From: Pontibacter harenae | GTDB taxonomy: Bacteria; Bacteroidota; Bacteroidia; Cytophagales; Hymenobacteraceae | Length of the DNA stretch: 64,000 nucleotides | Reading direction: 5' to 3' | Assembly: GCF_020907245.1 (NCBI RefSeq) | Contig: NZ_JAJJWH010000003.1 | Location: forward strand, 62,001 to 126,000 | In this document: one piece after another, positions 1 to 8,664 of the stretch | Layout of the letters: every line of letters begins with the position of its first letter | Position numbering within the stretch: the stretch's first letter is position 1 | The notes under the pieces: model-generated | The model's database searches: none | What the model saw: only the letters and a program-made list of their open reading frames with translations | What the model was told of the DNA's origin: nothing | Program-made: the position numbers and the translations under genes

Positions 1-2298
1 TAGCAAGAAACCCATTCTATCAAGGTAGGCTTTCTGTAAGTTTCTGCGGTAGATATCAATTTTAGAACCGCTGTAAACTTCGCTCCACACACCGCGCTGT
101 AGCTGACGCACCATATCCAATGCATTGTACTTCACACCGTTGACCTCATTCTCCATCAGGCGGGCCAATCTATCAGCAGACAGCAGGCTATTGAGGTGGC
201 GTGCTTGTAGGCTACGGATATTATCTACATGGTTAGCGTGATGTATATTTTTGCTGATTTTAGACTGATGCAGCCACTCAGGTGACGACAATGCATTTTT
301 AAGCACCCAATCCAAAGAAGCGGCTTGTTCTTTAGCACTTACGGCTGTATAAATATCGCCTTCCTGATTAGGCTTCAAACGCTCTTCATGAACACCACCT
401 ACATTTGTAACTACATGGCCAATGTAGCGGCTCCAAACACCTAACAACTCACCATATAGCTCTTCTAGGTCGTTGTAATCATTTGTTTGAGCTGCGGTCC
501 AATCATAAAGCTGCGGTGCCACCTTTTTCAGGTTTCTCAAACCGAATGTGCTCGACTTGATGACATCGTTACCTATACCCTCCGTCTGACTTTCGGGATC
601 GTAGCCACCGCTACCGCTTCCGAAGCGGAACATGGGGTTACCTGTTTTCTCTTCTATCAATTTATTTAAGGTTGGAACCTCTTCTTCAGGGCTGTCGGCT
701 TCAGGTATGTACCGATAGCCCCAGTTGATGACATAGTGATCGTATGGCCCTAACTGGCGTACAAAGCGGATATCTTTATCGCCTGGCTGCGCCACATAGT
801 TATAGCGGGCATAATCCATGATAGTGGCGGCAATACCGTACTCTTGTGTAAATTTACCAGAACGCAACGAATCTGTTGGGTAAGCAGCACTGGCTTTCAT
901 GTTGTGTGGCAATCCAAGCGCATGGCCTACTTCATGCGTAATTACCTCCAGCATCATCTCTCCCAGGTCGTCCATAGGCGTAGTAAGCGTACGGGCACTT
1001 GGGTTAGCGGCACCAGTCTCCAGCAAATACCTGTTTCTGTAAGAGCGCAGGTGATTGTGGTACCAAATGATATCACTTTCTATAATTTCTCCTGAACGAG
1101 GGTCAGAAACACTTGGCCCAACAGCATTACGGGTAGTGCTGGCTACATAACGGATAACGGAGTAACGAGCATCTTCTGGGCTGAAGTCGGGGTCTTCTTC
1201 TGGAGAAGGCGGGTCTTTGGCAATAATAGCATTTTTAAAACCAGCTGTTTCGAAAGCTTTCTGCCACTGCTCAACACCCGCTTTAATGTAAGGGCGCAGC
1301 TTGTCTGGTGTAGCAGGGTCAAGGTAGTATACAATTGGTTTTACTGGCTCTACCAGTTCACCTCGCTTATAAGCTTCTACATCTTTAGGCTCTAATCGCC
1401 ATCTGCGGATGTACGATTTTTCGTCTGCTTTCAAAGCTTCAGAACCGTAGTCAATCTGGTTCACATTAAAATACCCCACACGGTAATCATTCAGGCGGGG
1501 CTGCATCGGTTCTTTCGGCAGCAGCACCATCGACTGGTTCATCAGCAAGCTAATAGCACCAGTTGCAGAGTTAGATGGAGGGTTACCAGCATCGTAGGTA
1601 AAATCCTGCTTCACCTCAATGTTTAGCGGAAAACTTTTGGCGCTATAGATAAAGCTGCGGCTTTCGTCGAGGCGATTTACCTTGTAAGTCTGGCGCATGC
1701 TGGAGCTAAGGCCGCTAAACGTTTTCACATCGCTTTGCAGAAACTTGGTTACATCAATTACATAACCAGCAGAATCTCTGACCATCGCTGCAATGTCGAA
1801 AGCATAGATTGTAGGCTGGTAATTATTTACCTGTACCGATAAGTTGATTGGCAGCGATTCGTCTGCTACGGCATCATAAGACTTTGTTTTGAGCAGAATC
1901 TTGTTGTCGAATTTCTGCCAAACCACCATCTGCTCGTTCACCGAAGAACCCGCGTTTACATAACCGCCTCCAAGACCAGAAGGCAGGCCAGCAAAACGGC
2001 TAATCCATAAGAAGTCACGGTTCAGAAGCGAATCTGGAATCTCGTAAAAATACTTGTCTCCTACTTTATGAATGGTGAAAACACCAGCATCAGAAACAGC
2101 ATCGCGGGTAATTACTTCGTTATAGCTTTTAATTCCGCCTCTGGCAGCAGGTTTCGGCCTTTCAGCATTCTCTGTTTTGGCTGCTGCTGCTGCTGCTGCT
2201 GCTGTAGGAGCGCTTTTTGAGGCTTTTGAAGTTGAACAGGATGTTTGGGTGAGTGCCACGAGCAAAAGCAAACTCATGGCCTTGTAAAGTTTTGGCAT
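1..2298 (-). CDS. Zinc-dependent metalloprotease, DUF5117/DUF4953 family, lipoprotein (C-terminal part off the window)
   Basis: An open frame of 766 codons runs from the ATG at 2298 to the left edge without a stop, so the C-terminus is missing. The N-terminus has a hydrophobic signal ending in a lipobox (LTQTSC, Cys about 21), predicting an outer-membrane or periplasmic lipoprotein. An Ala run at about residues 32-39 forms a linker. The metzincin-type zinc motif HEVGHALGLPHN lies at about residues 455-466 and is followed near residue 491 by MDYAR, which fits the Met-turn of the DUF4953 catalytic domain. Upstream sequence (KFDNKILLKTKSYD, SFPLNIEVKQDFTY) matches the DUF5117 N-terminal domain style of Bacteroidota secreted proteases. 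The substrate is unknown. The gene appears to stand alone, divergent from the MBOAT gene. Confidence 0.9.
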   Translation of the reverse strand, partial: MPKLYKAMSLLLLVALTQTSCSTSKASKSAPTAAAAAAAAKTENAERPKPAARGGIKSYNEVITRDAVSDAGVFTIHKVGDKYFYEIPDSLLNRDFLWISRFAGLPSGLGGGYVNAGSSVNEQMVVWQKFDNKILLKTKSYDAVADESLPINLSVQVNNYQPTIYAFDIAAMVRDSAGYVIDVTKFLQSDVKTFSGLSSSMRQTYKVNRLDESRSFIYSAKSFPLNIEVKQDFTYDAGNPPSNSATGAISLLMNQSMVLLPKEPMQPRLNDYRVGYFNVNQIDYGSEALKADEKSYIRRWRLEPKDVEAYKRGELVEPVKPIVYYLDPATPDKLRPYIKAGVEQWQKAFETAGFKNAIIAKDPPSPEEDPDFSPEDARYSVIRYVASTTRNAVGPSVSDPRSGEIIESDIIWYHNHLRSYRNRYLLETGAANPSARTLTTPMDDLGEMMLEVITHEVGHALGLPHNMKASAAYPTDSLRSGKFTQEYGIAATIMDYARYNYVAQPGDKDIRFVRQLGPYDHYVINWGYRYIPEADSPEEEVPTLNKLIEEKTGNPMFRFGSGSGGYDPESQTEGIGNDVIKSSTFGLRNLKKVAPQLYDWTAAQTNDYNDLEELYGELLGVWSRYIGHVVTNVGGVHEERLKPNQEGDIYTAVSAKEQAASLDWVLKNALSSPEWLHQSKISKNIHHANHVDNIRSLQARHLNSLLSADRLARLMENEVNGVKYNALDMVRQLQRGVWSEVYSGSKIDIYRRNLQKAYLDRMGFLL
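2180..2203 (-). repeat. GCT trinucleotide run (8 units) encoding poly-alanine
   Basis: Eight uninterrupted GCT units, read as GCA/GCC codons on the minus strand, give eight alanines just after the lipobox of the metalloprotease. Length change by slippage would stay in frame and only alter the linker between the lipid anchor and the folded domain. Confidence 0.9.
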
Positions 2299-2830
2299 TG
2301 GCTACTTACTTAAACTTTAAGAGGTTGAAACAAAATTCGTTTGTATGCCAGCAGGCATCACAATCTTAAAGTTAAGCTAATTTCACAAAACTTTGGCTAT
2401 AAGATTAACTTACATGTTAAAACAAAGACTTAGATTTTGACATTTTGCTAATCAGAACTTTCTAGTTAAAGTTTTGTAACTCTTTGTAACACCACCCAGC
2501 AGCAGCACCCAATTGTTGCCTACATCGCTGAATGGTAGCATAAAGGAGGATGTTAAACTTACCTATACTTGTCGTGGCGCTCTAACGTGCTTTCTTATCC
2601 TGTACTGTTCGTTATACATAAGTTAATCTGCCCCCTTACAGTGATCTGTTCCGAACTGCACATCTTTAAAAGCAACACAAACTTTAAAGTATATAATTCT
2701 AATAAAAATTTAAACGTTTTATATAACAATATCATAATTCACCTAGTATATAGAAATATAGACGCAAAAACACTCCCTTATCAAAATATTTAAATAAAGA
2801 GCAGGCCAGTACCAAAAAAAGGAGGTTAGA
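2299..2830. other. AT-rich intergenic region between divergent genes
   Basis: This region holds the upstream sequences of the metalloprotease (leftward) and the MBOAT gene (rightward). It contains a short inverted repeat (ATGCCagcaGGCAT near 2346) and the direct repeat TTTGTAAC at about 2473-2490. The only open frame here (2569-2793) is low-complexity and AT-driven, and I do not consider it a gene. I see no RNA gene. Confidence 0.6.
2819..2825 (+). promoter_or_regulatory. Strong Shine-Dalgarno AAGGAGG before the MBOAT gene
   Basis: AAGGAGG ends 5 nt before the ATG at 2831 and fixes that start. Most other genes here start after A-rich sequence with no Shine-Dalgarno, as is usual for Bacteroidota, so this site stands out. 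Confidence 0.75.
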
Positions 2831-4267
2831 ATGTTGTTTAACTCTATTGAATTTGCTGTATTCTTACCTATAGCTTTTATCATATACTGGTTTGTTATAG
2901 GTAAATCATTGCGTGTACAGAATCTGTTTTTGCTCGTCATAAGCTATATATTCTATGGTTGGTGGGACTGGCGGTTTCTAATTCTGATCGTATTTAGTTC
3001 TTTTGTTGACTATTTTGTTAGCTTGGCAGTTGCTTCACAACAAGATAAGCTAAAGCGGAAACTGCTTATGTTAATTAGCCTGGTAACCAACCTTGGTCTG
3101 CTGGGCTATTTTAAATATTGCAACTTTTTTATTACCTCCTTCATCAATGCTTTTACCCTGTTGGGCCAACCATTACAGGCATCAACCATAAACATCATTC
3201 TACCAGTAGGTATAAGCTTTTATACTTTTCAAACACTTAGCTATTCTATAGATGTTTACAACAGAAAACTAGAGCCTACTCCAAACTTAATAGCGTTTCT
3301 ATCTTTTGTAACTTACTTTCCTCAATTAGTAGCAGGCCCTATAGAAAGAGCCGCTAACTTGCTGCCACAGTTCCACCAAAAGAGAAAGTTTCAATATATC
3401 GAAGCTGTAAATGGCTTGCAGCAGATTTTGTGGGGGCTTTTCAAGAAGATTGTCATTGCAGACAACTGTGCCCAATTTGCTAATGATATTTTCACAAATT
3501 ATGCTAGTTACCATGGTTCTACGCTGCTGCTTGGAGGCGTTTTGTTTGCCTTTCAAATCTATGGAGACTTTTCTGGCTATTCTGATGTGGCAATAGGTAC
3601 CTCAAGGCTTTTTGGCATAAAGCTTATGCGTAACTTCGCTTTTCCTTACTTCTCCCGCGATATTGCTGAATTTTGGCGACGTTGGCACATTTCCCTCAGC
3701 ACCTGGTTCAGAGACTATGTGTACATTCCGCTAGGTGGAAGCAAAGGGAATCAATGGTTCAAGGTTCGAAATACTTTTATAATATTTTTACTAAGCGGCT
3801 TCTGGCATGGCGCCAACTGGACCTTTCTGGTGTGGGGTTTAATAAATGTCTGCTATTTTCTGCCACTCTTGCTTCTGAAGCAGAACAGGAATAACGTGGA
3901 TATAATTGCTCAGGGCAAGCTAATTCCAACAGTAAGAGAGTTGGTCCAAGTAAGTGTTACCTTCTTTATGACGGTTATTGCCTGGATTTTTTTTCGGGCT
4001 GAGAACATTCAGCATGCTTTTTCTTACTTAAACCACATGTTCTCTTCCTCGCTCTTCAGCATACCCGATGTTTTACCCAAAAAGATTTTATTGCTGCTCA
4101 TACTATTCTTACTAGTAGAGTGGCTGCAGCGGGACAAAGAACATGCGTTGCAACTATCCCATATTTCCATTCCCAGACCAGTACGGTGGGTTATGTATTA
4201 TACAATTGCTTTTATGATATTCTGGCTTGGTGGCCTGCAACAACAATTCATTTACTTCCAATTCTAA
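2831..4267 (+). CDS. MBOAT family membrane-bound O-acyltransferase (AlgI-like)
   Basis: A 478-residue polytopic membrane protein that opens with MLFNSIEFAVFLPIAFIIYW, the typical beginning of Bacteroidota MBOAT/AlgI-type proteins. The central region has the family landmarks FWRRWHISLSTWFRDYVYIPLGG (about residues 280-300) and the conserved active-site histidine in SGFWHGANWTF (about 325). Such proteins move acyl groups, usually acetyl, across or along the inner membrane onto extracellular polysaccharides. The next gene starts 11 bp downstream and encodes an SGNH-like protein, the usual partner that completes transfer in the periplasm (AlgI-AlgX/J or DltB-DltD logic). The substrate polysaccharide cannot be told from here because no glycosyltransferases are nearby. 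The start is fixed by a strong Shine-Dalgarno. The region looks AT-richer than its neighbours. Confidence 0.93.
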   Translation: MLFNSIEFAVFLPIAFIIYWFVIGKSLRVQNLFLLVISYIFYGWWDWRFLILIVFSSFVDYFVSLAVASQQDKLKRKLLMLISLVTNLGLLGYFKYCNFFITSFINAFTLLGQPLQASTINIILPVGISFYTFQTLSYSIDVYNRKLEPTPNLIAFLSFVTYFPQLVAGPIERAANLLPQFHQKRKFQYIEAVNGLQQILWGLFKKIVIADNCAQFANDIFTNYASYHGSTLLLGGVLFAFQIYGDFSGYSDVAIGTSRLFGIKLMRNFAFPYFSRDIAEFWRRWHISLSTWFRDYVYIPLGGSKGNQWFKVRNTFIIFLLSGFWHGANWTFLVWGLINVCYFLPLLLLKQNRNNVDIIAQGKLIPTVRELVQVSVTFFMTVIAWIFFRAENIQHAFSYLNHMFSSSLFSIPDVLPKKILLLLILFLLVEWLQRDKEHALQLSHISIPRPVRWVMYYTIAFMIFWLGGLQQQFIYFQF

Positions 4268-4278
4268 CCTAGTCTACT

Positions 4279-5136
4279 ATGAAAACATTTCTGGTAAAAT
4301 TCAGCGCCTGCCTGATGAGCTTCTTTTTTATGATATGCCTTGTTTATTACAGCAACCTGTATACTTACTTGCTCCCTAACAGAGGAGTGTACAAGGCTCT
4401 TACAGACAGTAAAAAAAAGAATAATAAGGCAAGAGCCTTGATCATTGGTGACAGTGTAGGTGGTCAGTTGTTCGACCCGATGAATAATGACTCCAGTTCA
4501 GTGGTGTCATTAGCCTGCAACCAAGCCATTGACTTGGTTGGCCACTATATATTATTAGCAAATTCTCTGCAAGAAAATGAACAGATAGAGAAGGTATACT
4601 TTGTTTATAACCCTTTTTCGTTTAGGAACAACCTAGACCATGAGTTCACCTATAACTACTTTTTAAAACCATTCAATATCCCTGAATACAGAAATCTCTT
4701 TACTCCAAATACATTAAAGCAAATTGAAAGTGTTCCCTTTCACAAGTTTTCGAACTTACCGCCTGTTGCCATCACTTTCTGGACTCCCGAAATAAAAAAA
4801 GAAACAGAAACACAGGTTTTTATGTCTCAGATATCCTCAGAATATCTTCAGAAAATGATTAATCTTACAAGCTCTAAAGGCATTGAGTTCAAAGTAATAT
4901 CTCCTCCCATCAGAACATCGCGAAAGAAAGAGGTAGAACACCTATATAGGGTTGCGATGGCTGAAAAAACAACAGAAAGATTCTCCCAACTGTTCGATAA
5001 CTATTTTAAAGACATGTTGTTTTTGCCAGATGCCGAATATATAGATCCGATTCACTTAAACTATCCTCAAAAACATGTTGCTATCATGTTAGAAACATAT
5101 TTCGATGCAGACAAACAAATAGCTGTCTCTAATTAA
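4279..5136 (+). CDS. SGNH-hydrolase-like exported protein paired with MBOAT acyltransferase
   Basis: 285 residues with an N-terminal membrane segment (about 8-28, FSACLMSFFFMICLVYYSN) that should anchor the rest in the periplasm. The block I motif of SGNH/GDSL enzymes is visible as IIGDSVGGQL (about residues 54-63), and a C-terminal DPIHLN (about 253) supplies the Asp/His pair. This fits the periplasmic acetyltransferase or esterase partner of an MBOAT protein. It sits 11 bp after the MBOAT gene and is almost certainly co-transcribed. Sequence between the motifs is poorly conserved in this family, so the exact acceptor is unknown. A DltD-like or AlgX-like role is inference from motif and context. 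Confidence 0.75.
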   Translation: MKTFLVKFSACLMSFFFMICLVYYSNLYTYLLPNRGVYKALTDSKKKNNKARALIIGDSVGGQLFDPMNNDSSSVVSLACNQAIDLVGHYILLANSLQENEQIEKVYFVYNPFSFRNNLDHEFTYNYFLKPFNIPEYRNLFTPNTLKQIESVPFHKFSNLPPVAITFWTPEIKKETETQVFMSQISSEYLQKMINLTSSKGIEFKVISPPIRTSRKKEVEHLYRVAMAEKTTERFSQLFDNYFKDMLFLPDAEYIDPIHLNYPQKHVAIMLETYFDADKQIAVSN

Positions 5137-5207
5137 TTCTTTTCAATTGGAACATTAGAAGTAATCTGGAGCAGCACTTATTCCTGAAGATAGCACAACA
5201 GTTCATA

Positions 5208-5732
5208 TTAACTCTTTCTTCCATAACTTTGCAGCACACGCGCCGTCACCAGCAGTTGCCCCACGTGGCGTGTGGTATGTTCGGCGGCATGAGTTAACAA
5301 GCCTATTACTGTTGATGGAATTTGCGACCTTCCTACGCCTCGTACTTCTGTTAGAGTGTTTTCATCAGTTGCACTGAGTTGTTCCAGCGCCAGTTCTACC
5401 TGCTGGTTAAATTTTTCTACCAGTTGCTCTACTGTTACGCCATCCTGCTTCTTGCCTTCGGCAGCAAGTGCCTGTAGTTGCGACTCGGTAAGCGCCTCTC
5501 CCCTGGCGTACGTTAGCAGCCTATCCAGCACGCCTTGCAGGTGCTGCAAGTGGAAAGCCACAGTGGCCACGCCAGCAGGCCTCTCCCAAAGTAACCCATC
5601 GGGGAAATCTGCCATATATACATTTATTTCTTCTCGGACCTGCAGCAAGGCATGCGCCACGGGTTGCAGCAAAGGAGGCATATCAGGCAAAGGTCCCCGA
5701 AGCCATACTTCTAGTTTCTCTGGTGTAGTCAT
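5208..5732 (-). CDS. DinB family protein
   Basis: A 174-residue soluble four-helix-bundle type protein. The DinB/YfiT family metal ligands are visible as His in FHLQHLQGVLDRL (about residues 60-72) and the pair in HAAEHTTRHVGQL (about 146-158), the common spacing for the divalent-metal site. Family members include bacillithiol or mycothiol-dependent transferases and damage-inducible proteins of unknown function. Nothing here shows which activity applies. It is a single gene convergent with the MBOAT/SGNH pair, and I see no strong terminator between them. Confidence 0.88.
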   Translation of the reverse strand: MTTPEKLEVWLRGPLPDMPPLLQPVAHALLQVREEINVYMADFPDGLLWERPAGVATVAFHLQHLQGVLDRLLTYARGEALTESQLQALAAEGKKQDGVTVEQLVEKFNQQVELALEQLSATDENTLTEVRGVGRSQIPSTVIGLLTHAAEHTTRHVGQLLVTARVLQSYGRKS

Positions 5733-5934
5733 TGTATTTTTAGTATTTGAACCAACATTTTGTTGCGTCTTACCCTTTACTAGCCCCTAAGGGATTGACA
5801 AAATACAACAGAAATAGTGAACTCCTTTTGGGTATACACGAATATAACGGTGAACGTACAATTATTTTATACTTACTTTTGAGGTGTATTTTCTTAGCCA
5901 GATGTAACGGCACTGGCGGCAATTATATTTTCTG

Positions 5935-6159
5935 ATGGAAGAACAAAAGAATAACCCTTTACACGGCAAAACACTGGAGCGTATTCTGGTAGAATTAGTG
6001 GACTATTACGGTTGGGAGCACTTGGGCTACAAAATTAACATCAACAGTTTTAACAATAACCCTAGTATAAATTCCAGCCTTAAGTTTCTGCGCAAAACGC
6101 CCTGGGCACGGCAGAAAGTAGAAGATCTCTACATCCATACTTTTTATAAGAACAAATAA
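5935..6159 (+). CDS. VF530 family DNA-binding protein (DUF2132)
   Basis: 74 residues matching the short VF530/DUF2132 family: [21 protein letters not shown] followed by a helix with INCF-type residues (here [25 protein letters not shown]) and KVEDLYI near the end. The family adopts a compact helical fold reported to bind DNA, and its cellular role is unclear. The stop is 5 bp before the next start, so it is translated from the same message as the START-like gene. The length is typical for the family. Confidence 0.9.
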   Translation: MEEQKNNPLHGKTLERILVELVDYYGWEHLGYKININSFNNNPSINSSLKFLRKTPWARQKVEDLYIHTFYKNK

Positions 6160-6164
6160 GCAAC

Positions 6165-6548
6165 ATGAAAGACTTCAAGAAATACTACATTATACCTGCG
6201 GAGCCTGAAGAAGTGTATGTAGCACTTACCAACCCCAATACCTTACAACTTTGGACAGGTGAGGCAGCCGAAATGTCGACAGAGCCAGGCTCTGAGTTCT
6301 CGCTTTGGGAAGGCAGCATTGTGGGCAAAAACCTTGAGTTTGAAGAGGGAAAGAAAATAGTACAGCAATGGTATTTCGGCGAGCAGGCAGAAATGTCTGT
6401 TGTTACCATTAAACTGCACCCGCACAAGTATGGCACCTCGGCAGAGCTAAGGCATTTAAATATACCTGACGAAGATTATGACGACATAGTGGAAGGCTGG
6501 AACGAAGCATACTTCGCTGCTTTGATTGATTTTTATGAGGGAAACTAA
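6165..6548 (+). CDS. START-like / SRPBCC (AHSA1-related) domain protein
   Basis: 127 residues, the size of the single-domain START-like proteins common in Bacteroidota. It begins MKDFKKYYIIPAEPEEVYVALTNP and has the AHSA1/SRPBCC features: a start strand, then LQLWTGEAAEMS, then the strands GSIVGKNLEFEEGKKIVQQW and the final amphipathic helix ending AYFAALIDFYEGN. These form a helix-grip fold with a hydrophobic cavity. The ligand is unknown. It is co-transcribed with the VF530 gene. A long imperfect hairpin follows at 6574-6621. Confidence 0.9.
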   Translation: MKDFKKYYIIPAEPEEVYVALTNPNTLQLWTGEAAEMSTEPGSEFSLWEGSIVGKNLEFEEGKKIVQQWYFGEQAEMSVVTIKLHPHKYGTSAELRHLNIPDEDYDDIVEGWNEAYFAALIDFYEGN

Positions 6549-6573
6549 TGCTAGCCAGCATGGCTAAGGCTTA

Positions 6574-6621
6574 TGGCACAGATACTCACAAGTTAGAAAG
6601 ATACTGTGAGTATTTGTGCCA
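6574..6621. terminator. Long inverted repeat between convergent genes
   Basis: 17-bp arms (TGGCACAGATACTCACA / TGTGAGTATTTGTGCCA) with one mismatch and a 14-nt loop lie between the converging START-like and DUF218 genes. There is no T-run, so it may be a barrier or processing hairpin rather than a classical terminator. Confidence 0.5.
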
Positions 6622-6666
6622 AGTTAGTTCTGCAGCAACCTATAAATTAAGAATCAAGCCCTCATC

Positions 6667-7332
6667 TTAAAGTTCACCTCTGTCGCGCTTGTTTAGGTAT
6701 TCGAGCACTTCTGCTACAGAGGCCAAGTCGCCTTTAGCATGATATTTTTTGATGCGCTCCATTTCTCCTGCAATCAGTCCTGCTCTGGTGCCCTGAACTT
6801 TCCCCTGTGAATGCTTTACCTCTTCACTCCACGACATTGCTTTGCCTGCCAAGCTATAAAGCTGTAGCTGTGGGTATAGTTTCTGGGTTGCCGTTACTGC
6901 TGCCATAAAAGCACGTGTCTGTTGGAAAGGTGATGCCACTACAATAAGCTTTCTATAACCTTCAGCTTTGGCAAAACTCACTACCGACTCTGCCTCTATG
7001 CGGGTGTGCAGAAGGTCTGTATCTGATGGCACAGGTGGTATGGCAGTTATAGCCGTTTCTTTTAAACCAGCTCCTTTTAAAGCACGTTTCCAGTTCTCGA
7101 AGCCAGGGTAGCCGCTCATAGGCTTTGTGCCCAAAAACATAACTTTATCTGTCAGCTTCTGCTCCACCAGCTCCTTTGCCATCTCAAAAACCGCCTCCTG
7201 GTTATCAGCGGTCTGGCCGAAAAGGAAAACACCATCTGCCGACGAAGGCAAAGTATCGCATAAGGTGCGGATGATCAGTTCTTCTATCATAGCAGGCTTA
7301 TACGCTATCCTTTTGCAGGGGATGCTTATCAT
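6667..7332 (-). CDS. DUF218 / YdcF-like protein
   Basis: 221 residues with the DUF218 (SanA/ElyC/YdcF) pattern: an early strand with VFLFGQTADN, then a conserved acidic RIEAESVVSFAKAEGYRKLIVVASPFQQTRAFMAA (about residues 110-145), where the family keeps an E/T-x-E-N segment and a S/T-x-x-x-x-x-RA segment. DUF218 proteins have a Rossmann-like core; some act on the cell envelope and others bind nucleotides. No signal peptide or membrane segment is visible here, so it is probably cytoplasmic. The ATG at 7332 is taken as start, but Met15 (7290) is also possible because the first 14 residues are not family-like. The gene is divergent from the NTF2-like gene. Confidence 0.75.
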   Translation of the reverse strand: MISIPCKRIAYKPAMIEELIIRTLCDTLPSSADGVFLFGQTADNQEAVFEMAKELVEQKLTDKVMFLGTKPMSGYPGFENWKRALKGAGLKETAITAIPPVPSDTDLLHTRIEAESVVSFAKAEGYRKLIVVASPFQQTRAFMAAVTATQKLYPQLQLYSLAGKAMSWSEEVKHSQGKVQGTRAGLIAGEMERIKKYHAKGDLASVAEVLEYLNKRDRGEL

Positions 7333-7373
7333 TAAATTCTACCTCCTAAAATTTTATAACAGACGTAAGTCTT

Positions 7374-7381
7374 TAAATTTG
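7374..7381 (+). promoter_or_regulatory. Bacteroidota -7 element TAAATTTG upstream of the NTF2-like gene
   Basis: A perfect TAnnTTTG match 29 bp before the ATG at 7411. No clear TTG is visible at the -33 distance. Confidence 0.55.
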
Positions 7382-7410
7382 CGAATCCTTCACTTCTAAA
7401 ACTTCTGGTT

Positions 7411-7833
7411 ATGAAATTAAAATTGTCTGTTCTTACAGTACTCACGTTGCTGTTCTGCCAAACAGCTTGGGCACAGCTAAAGCCTGTACCAGCAGCAGGC
7501 ATTGAGGCTCCTGCTGTGCTGCAATTACGAGGCTACAATAACCGCGATATAGAGACTTTTTTAAAAGCTTACAGCGATACTGTTAAAGTATACAACCAGC
7601 CAGGGCAGTTCGCGTACCAGGGCAAAAATGAGATGCGAAAAAGATACGCCAGCATGTTCGCCAACACACCAGATTTGCATTGTGAACTGGTGAACAGGAT
7701 AATTTCAGGCAATGTAGTGATTGACCATGAGCGGGTGCAGTTCAGCAAAAATAACTCTCGTCGCGAAGCCATCGCCATTTACCGCATTAAGGATAACCTG
7801 ATTTATGAGGTAACTTTTATTTCTCCTCAGTAA
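7411..7833 (+). CDS. Secreted NTF2-like / SnoaL-like protein
   Basis: 140 residues with a clear signal peptide (KLKLSVLTVLTLLFCQTAWA, cleavage about residue 21). The mature part shows the cone-fold NTF2/SnoaL-like pattern: a helix LQLRGYNNRDIETFLKAYSDTVKVYNQPG, then GKNEMRKRYASMFANTPDLHCELVNRIISGNVVIDHERVQF and final strands IAIYRIKDNLIYEVTFI. These domains occur in isomerases and in many binding proteins, and no catalytic residues can be assigned. It is a single-gene unit with its own -7 element. An inverted repeat lies just after the stop. Confidence 0.8.
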   Translation: MKLKLSVLTVLTLLFCQTAWAQLKPVPAAGIEAPAVLQLRGYNNRDIETFLKAYSDTVKVYNQPGQFAYQGKNEMRKRYASMFANTPDLHCELVNRIISGNVVIDHERVQFSKNNSRREAIAIYRIKDNLIYEVTFISPQ

Positions 7834-7837
7834 AAAT

Positions 7838-7991
7838 AGACACAGGACATAAGACACAAGATGCAGGACTTTCTCTTTTTTATACACTCTTTAGCTGCGC
7901 TACAGTGTGTAGTGCTTGAGCTTGAGTAAAACCAGAACTTTACTACGGTTTTTAAAAAGTCTTACATCCTGTGCCTTATGTACTACGTCCT
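7838..7991. repeat. Inverted pair of AAGACAYAAGRC-type intergenic repeats
   Basis: The left arm (7838-7870) and right arm (7958-7991) are imperfect reverse complements sharing ACATAAGRCACARGATG. Related sequence recurs at about 49452. The right arm covers the first codons of the longer GNAT frame and so argues against that upstream start. Confidence 0.65.
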
Positions 7992-8003
7992 TTAAGAGAT
8001 ACT

Positions 8004-8477
8004 ATGATCCAGGAAGCGGAGCCAGAAGATATTGATGACCTGTTTGAGCTGTGGCAGGAACTAATGCGTTTTCACCAGGGCCACCATACTGTTTTTAAAT
8101 ATAAGCCAACTGCCGAGCAAATTTTAAAAGTAGAACTCCTCAGCCGTCTAAAGGACAAGGACACAAAGTTCCTCGGCTTTGTAAGTGGCAACGAATGGCA
8201 GGGCATGATTGTGGTTTTCATGCGGAAGGCATCACCAGGCTTTAAACTCTCCCGAAAAGGCTATATCGGCGAAACCATTGTGAAGAAAAAGTATCGTGGC
8301 ACAGGCGTAGGTAAGGAGCTTTTTGAGGCGGCAAAAAAATGGCTACAAGACAAAGGTGCCGACCACGTGGAACTACAGGTATCGGTAAAAAATGCGGCTG
8401 GTATAAAATTTTGGGAAGCGCTGGGCTTTACGCCTTCTACTTACCATATGGTGCTGGAGCTACCTGAGGAGAAATAA
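8004..8477 (+). CDS. GNAT family N-acetyltransferase
   Basis: 157 residues from the ATG at 8004. The N-terminus (MIQEAEPEDIDDLFELWQEL) is a typical GNAT first strand and helix. The acetyl-CoA motif is visible as VKKKYRGTGVGKELFEAAKKWL (about residues 92-113, the R-x-x-G-x-G/A signature), followed by LQVSVKNAAGIKFWEALGF. The acceptor is not predictable. An upstream in-frame ATG at 7971 would add 11 residues, but those are encoded by a dispersed intergenic repeat, so I prefer 8004. The gene is monocistronic, with no obvious terminator directly after it. Confidence 0.88.
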   Translation: MIQEAEPEDIDDLFELWQELMRFHQGHHTVFKYKPTAEQILKVELLSRLKDKDTKFLGFVSGNEWQGMIVVFMRKASPGFKLSRKGYIGETIVKKKYRGTGVGKELFEAAKKWLQDKGADHVELQVSVKNAAGIKFWEALGFTPSTYHMVLELPEEK

Positions 8478-8600
8478 AATAAATAGAGAAGCAGGTACAA
8501 GACGCAACTGAACAAGCAGTTTACAAAAAGCTTAATTTGATGTTCAGATCTAAGGCTATGTAAGTGTACTACTCTAGTATACAGGCTGTGCTGCGTGCAC

Positions 8601-8635
8601 AAAAAAAGCACCTGCCAAAAATTTGGCAGGTGCTT
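8601..8635 (-). terminator. Intrinsic terminator of the acidic hypothetical gene
   Basis: Perfect stem AAGCACCTGCC...GGCAGGTGCTT at 8606-8635 followed on the minus strand by seven Ts (8601-8607). It lies 30 bp after the stop of the gene ending at 8665. Confidence 0.9.
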
Positions 8636-8664
8636 CAGATATAGCAGTACTTATACTTCAGTCA

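Noticed and set aside
2569-2793. 74-codon + strand frame in the AT-rich gap
   Set aside because: Low-complexity Asn/Lys/Ile-rich composition, no family resemblance, overlaps the promoter region of the MBOAT gene.
8004-8477. GNAT start at 7971
   Set aside because: The extra 11 residues are encoded by a dispersed intergenic repeat; Met12 (8004) matches the family start.
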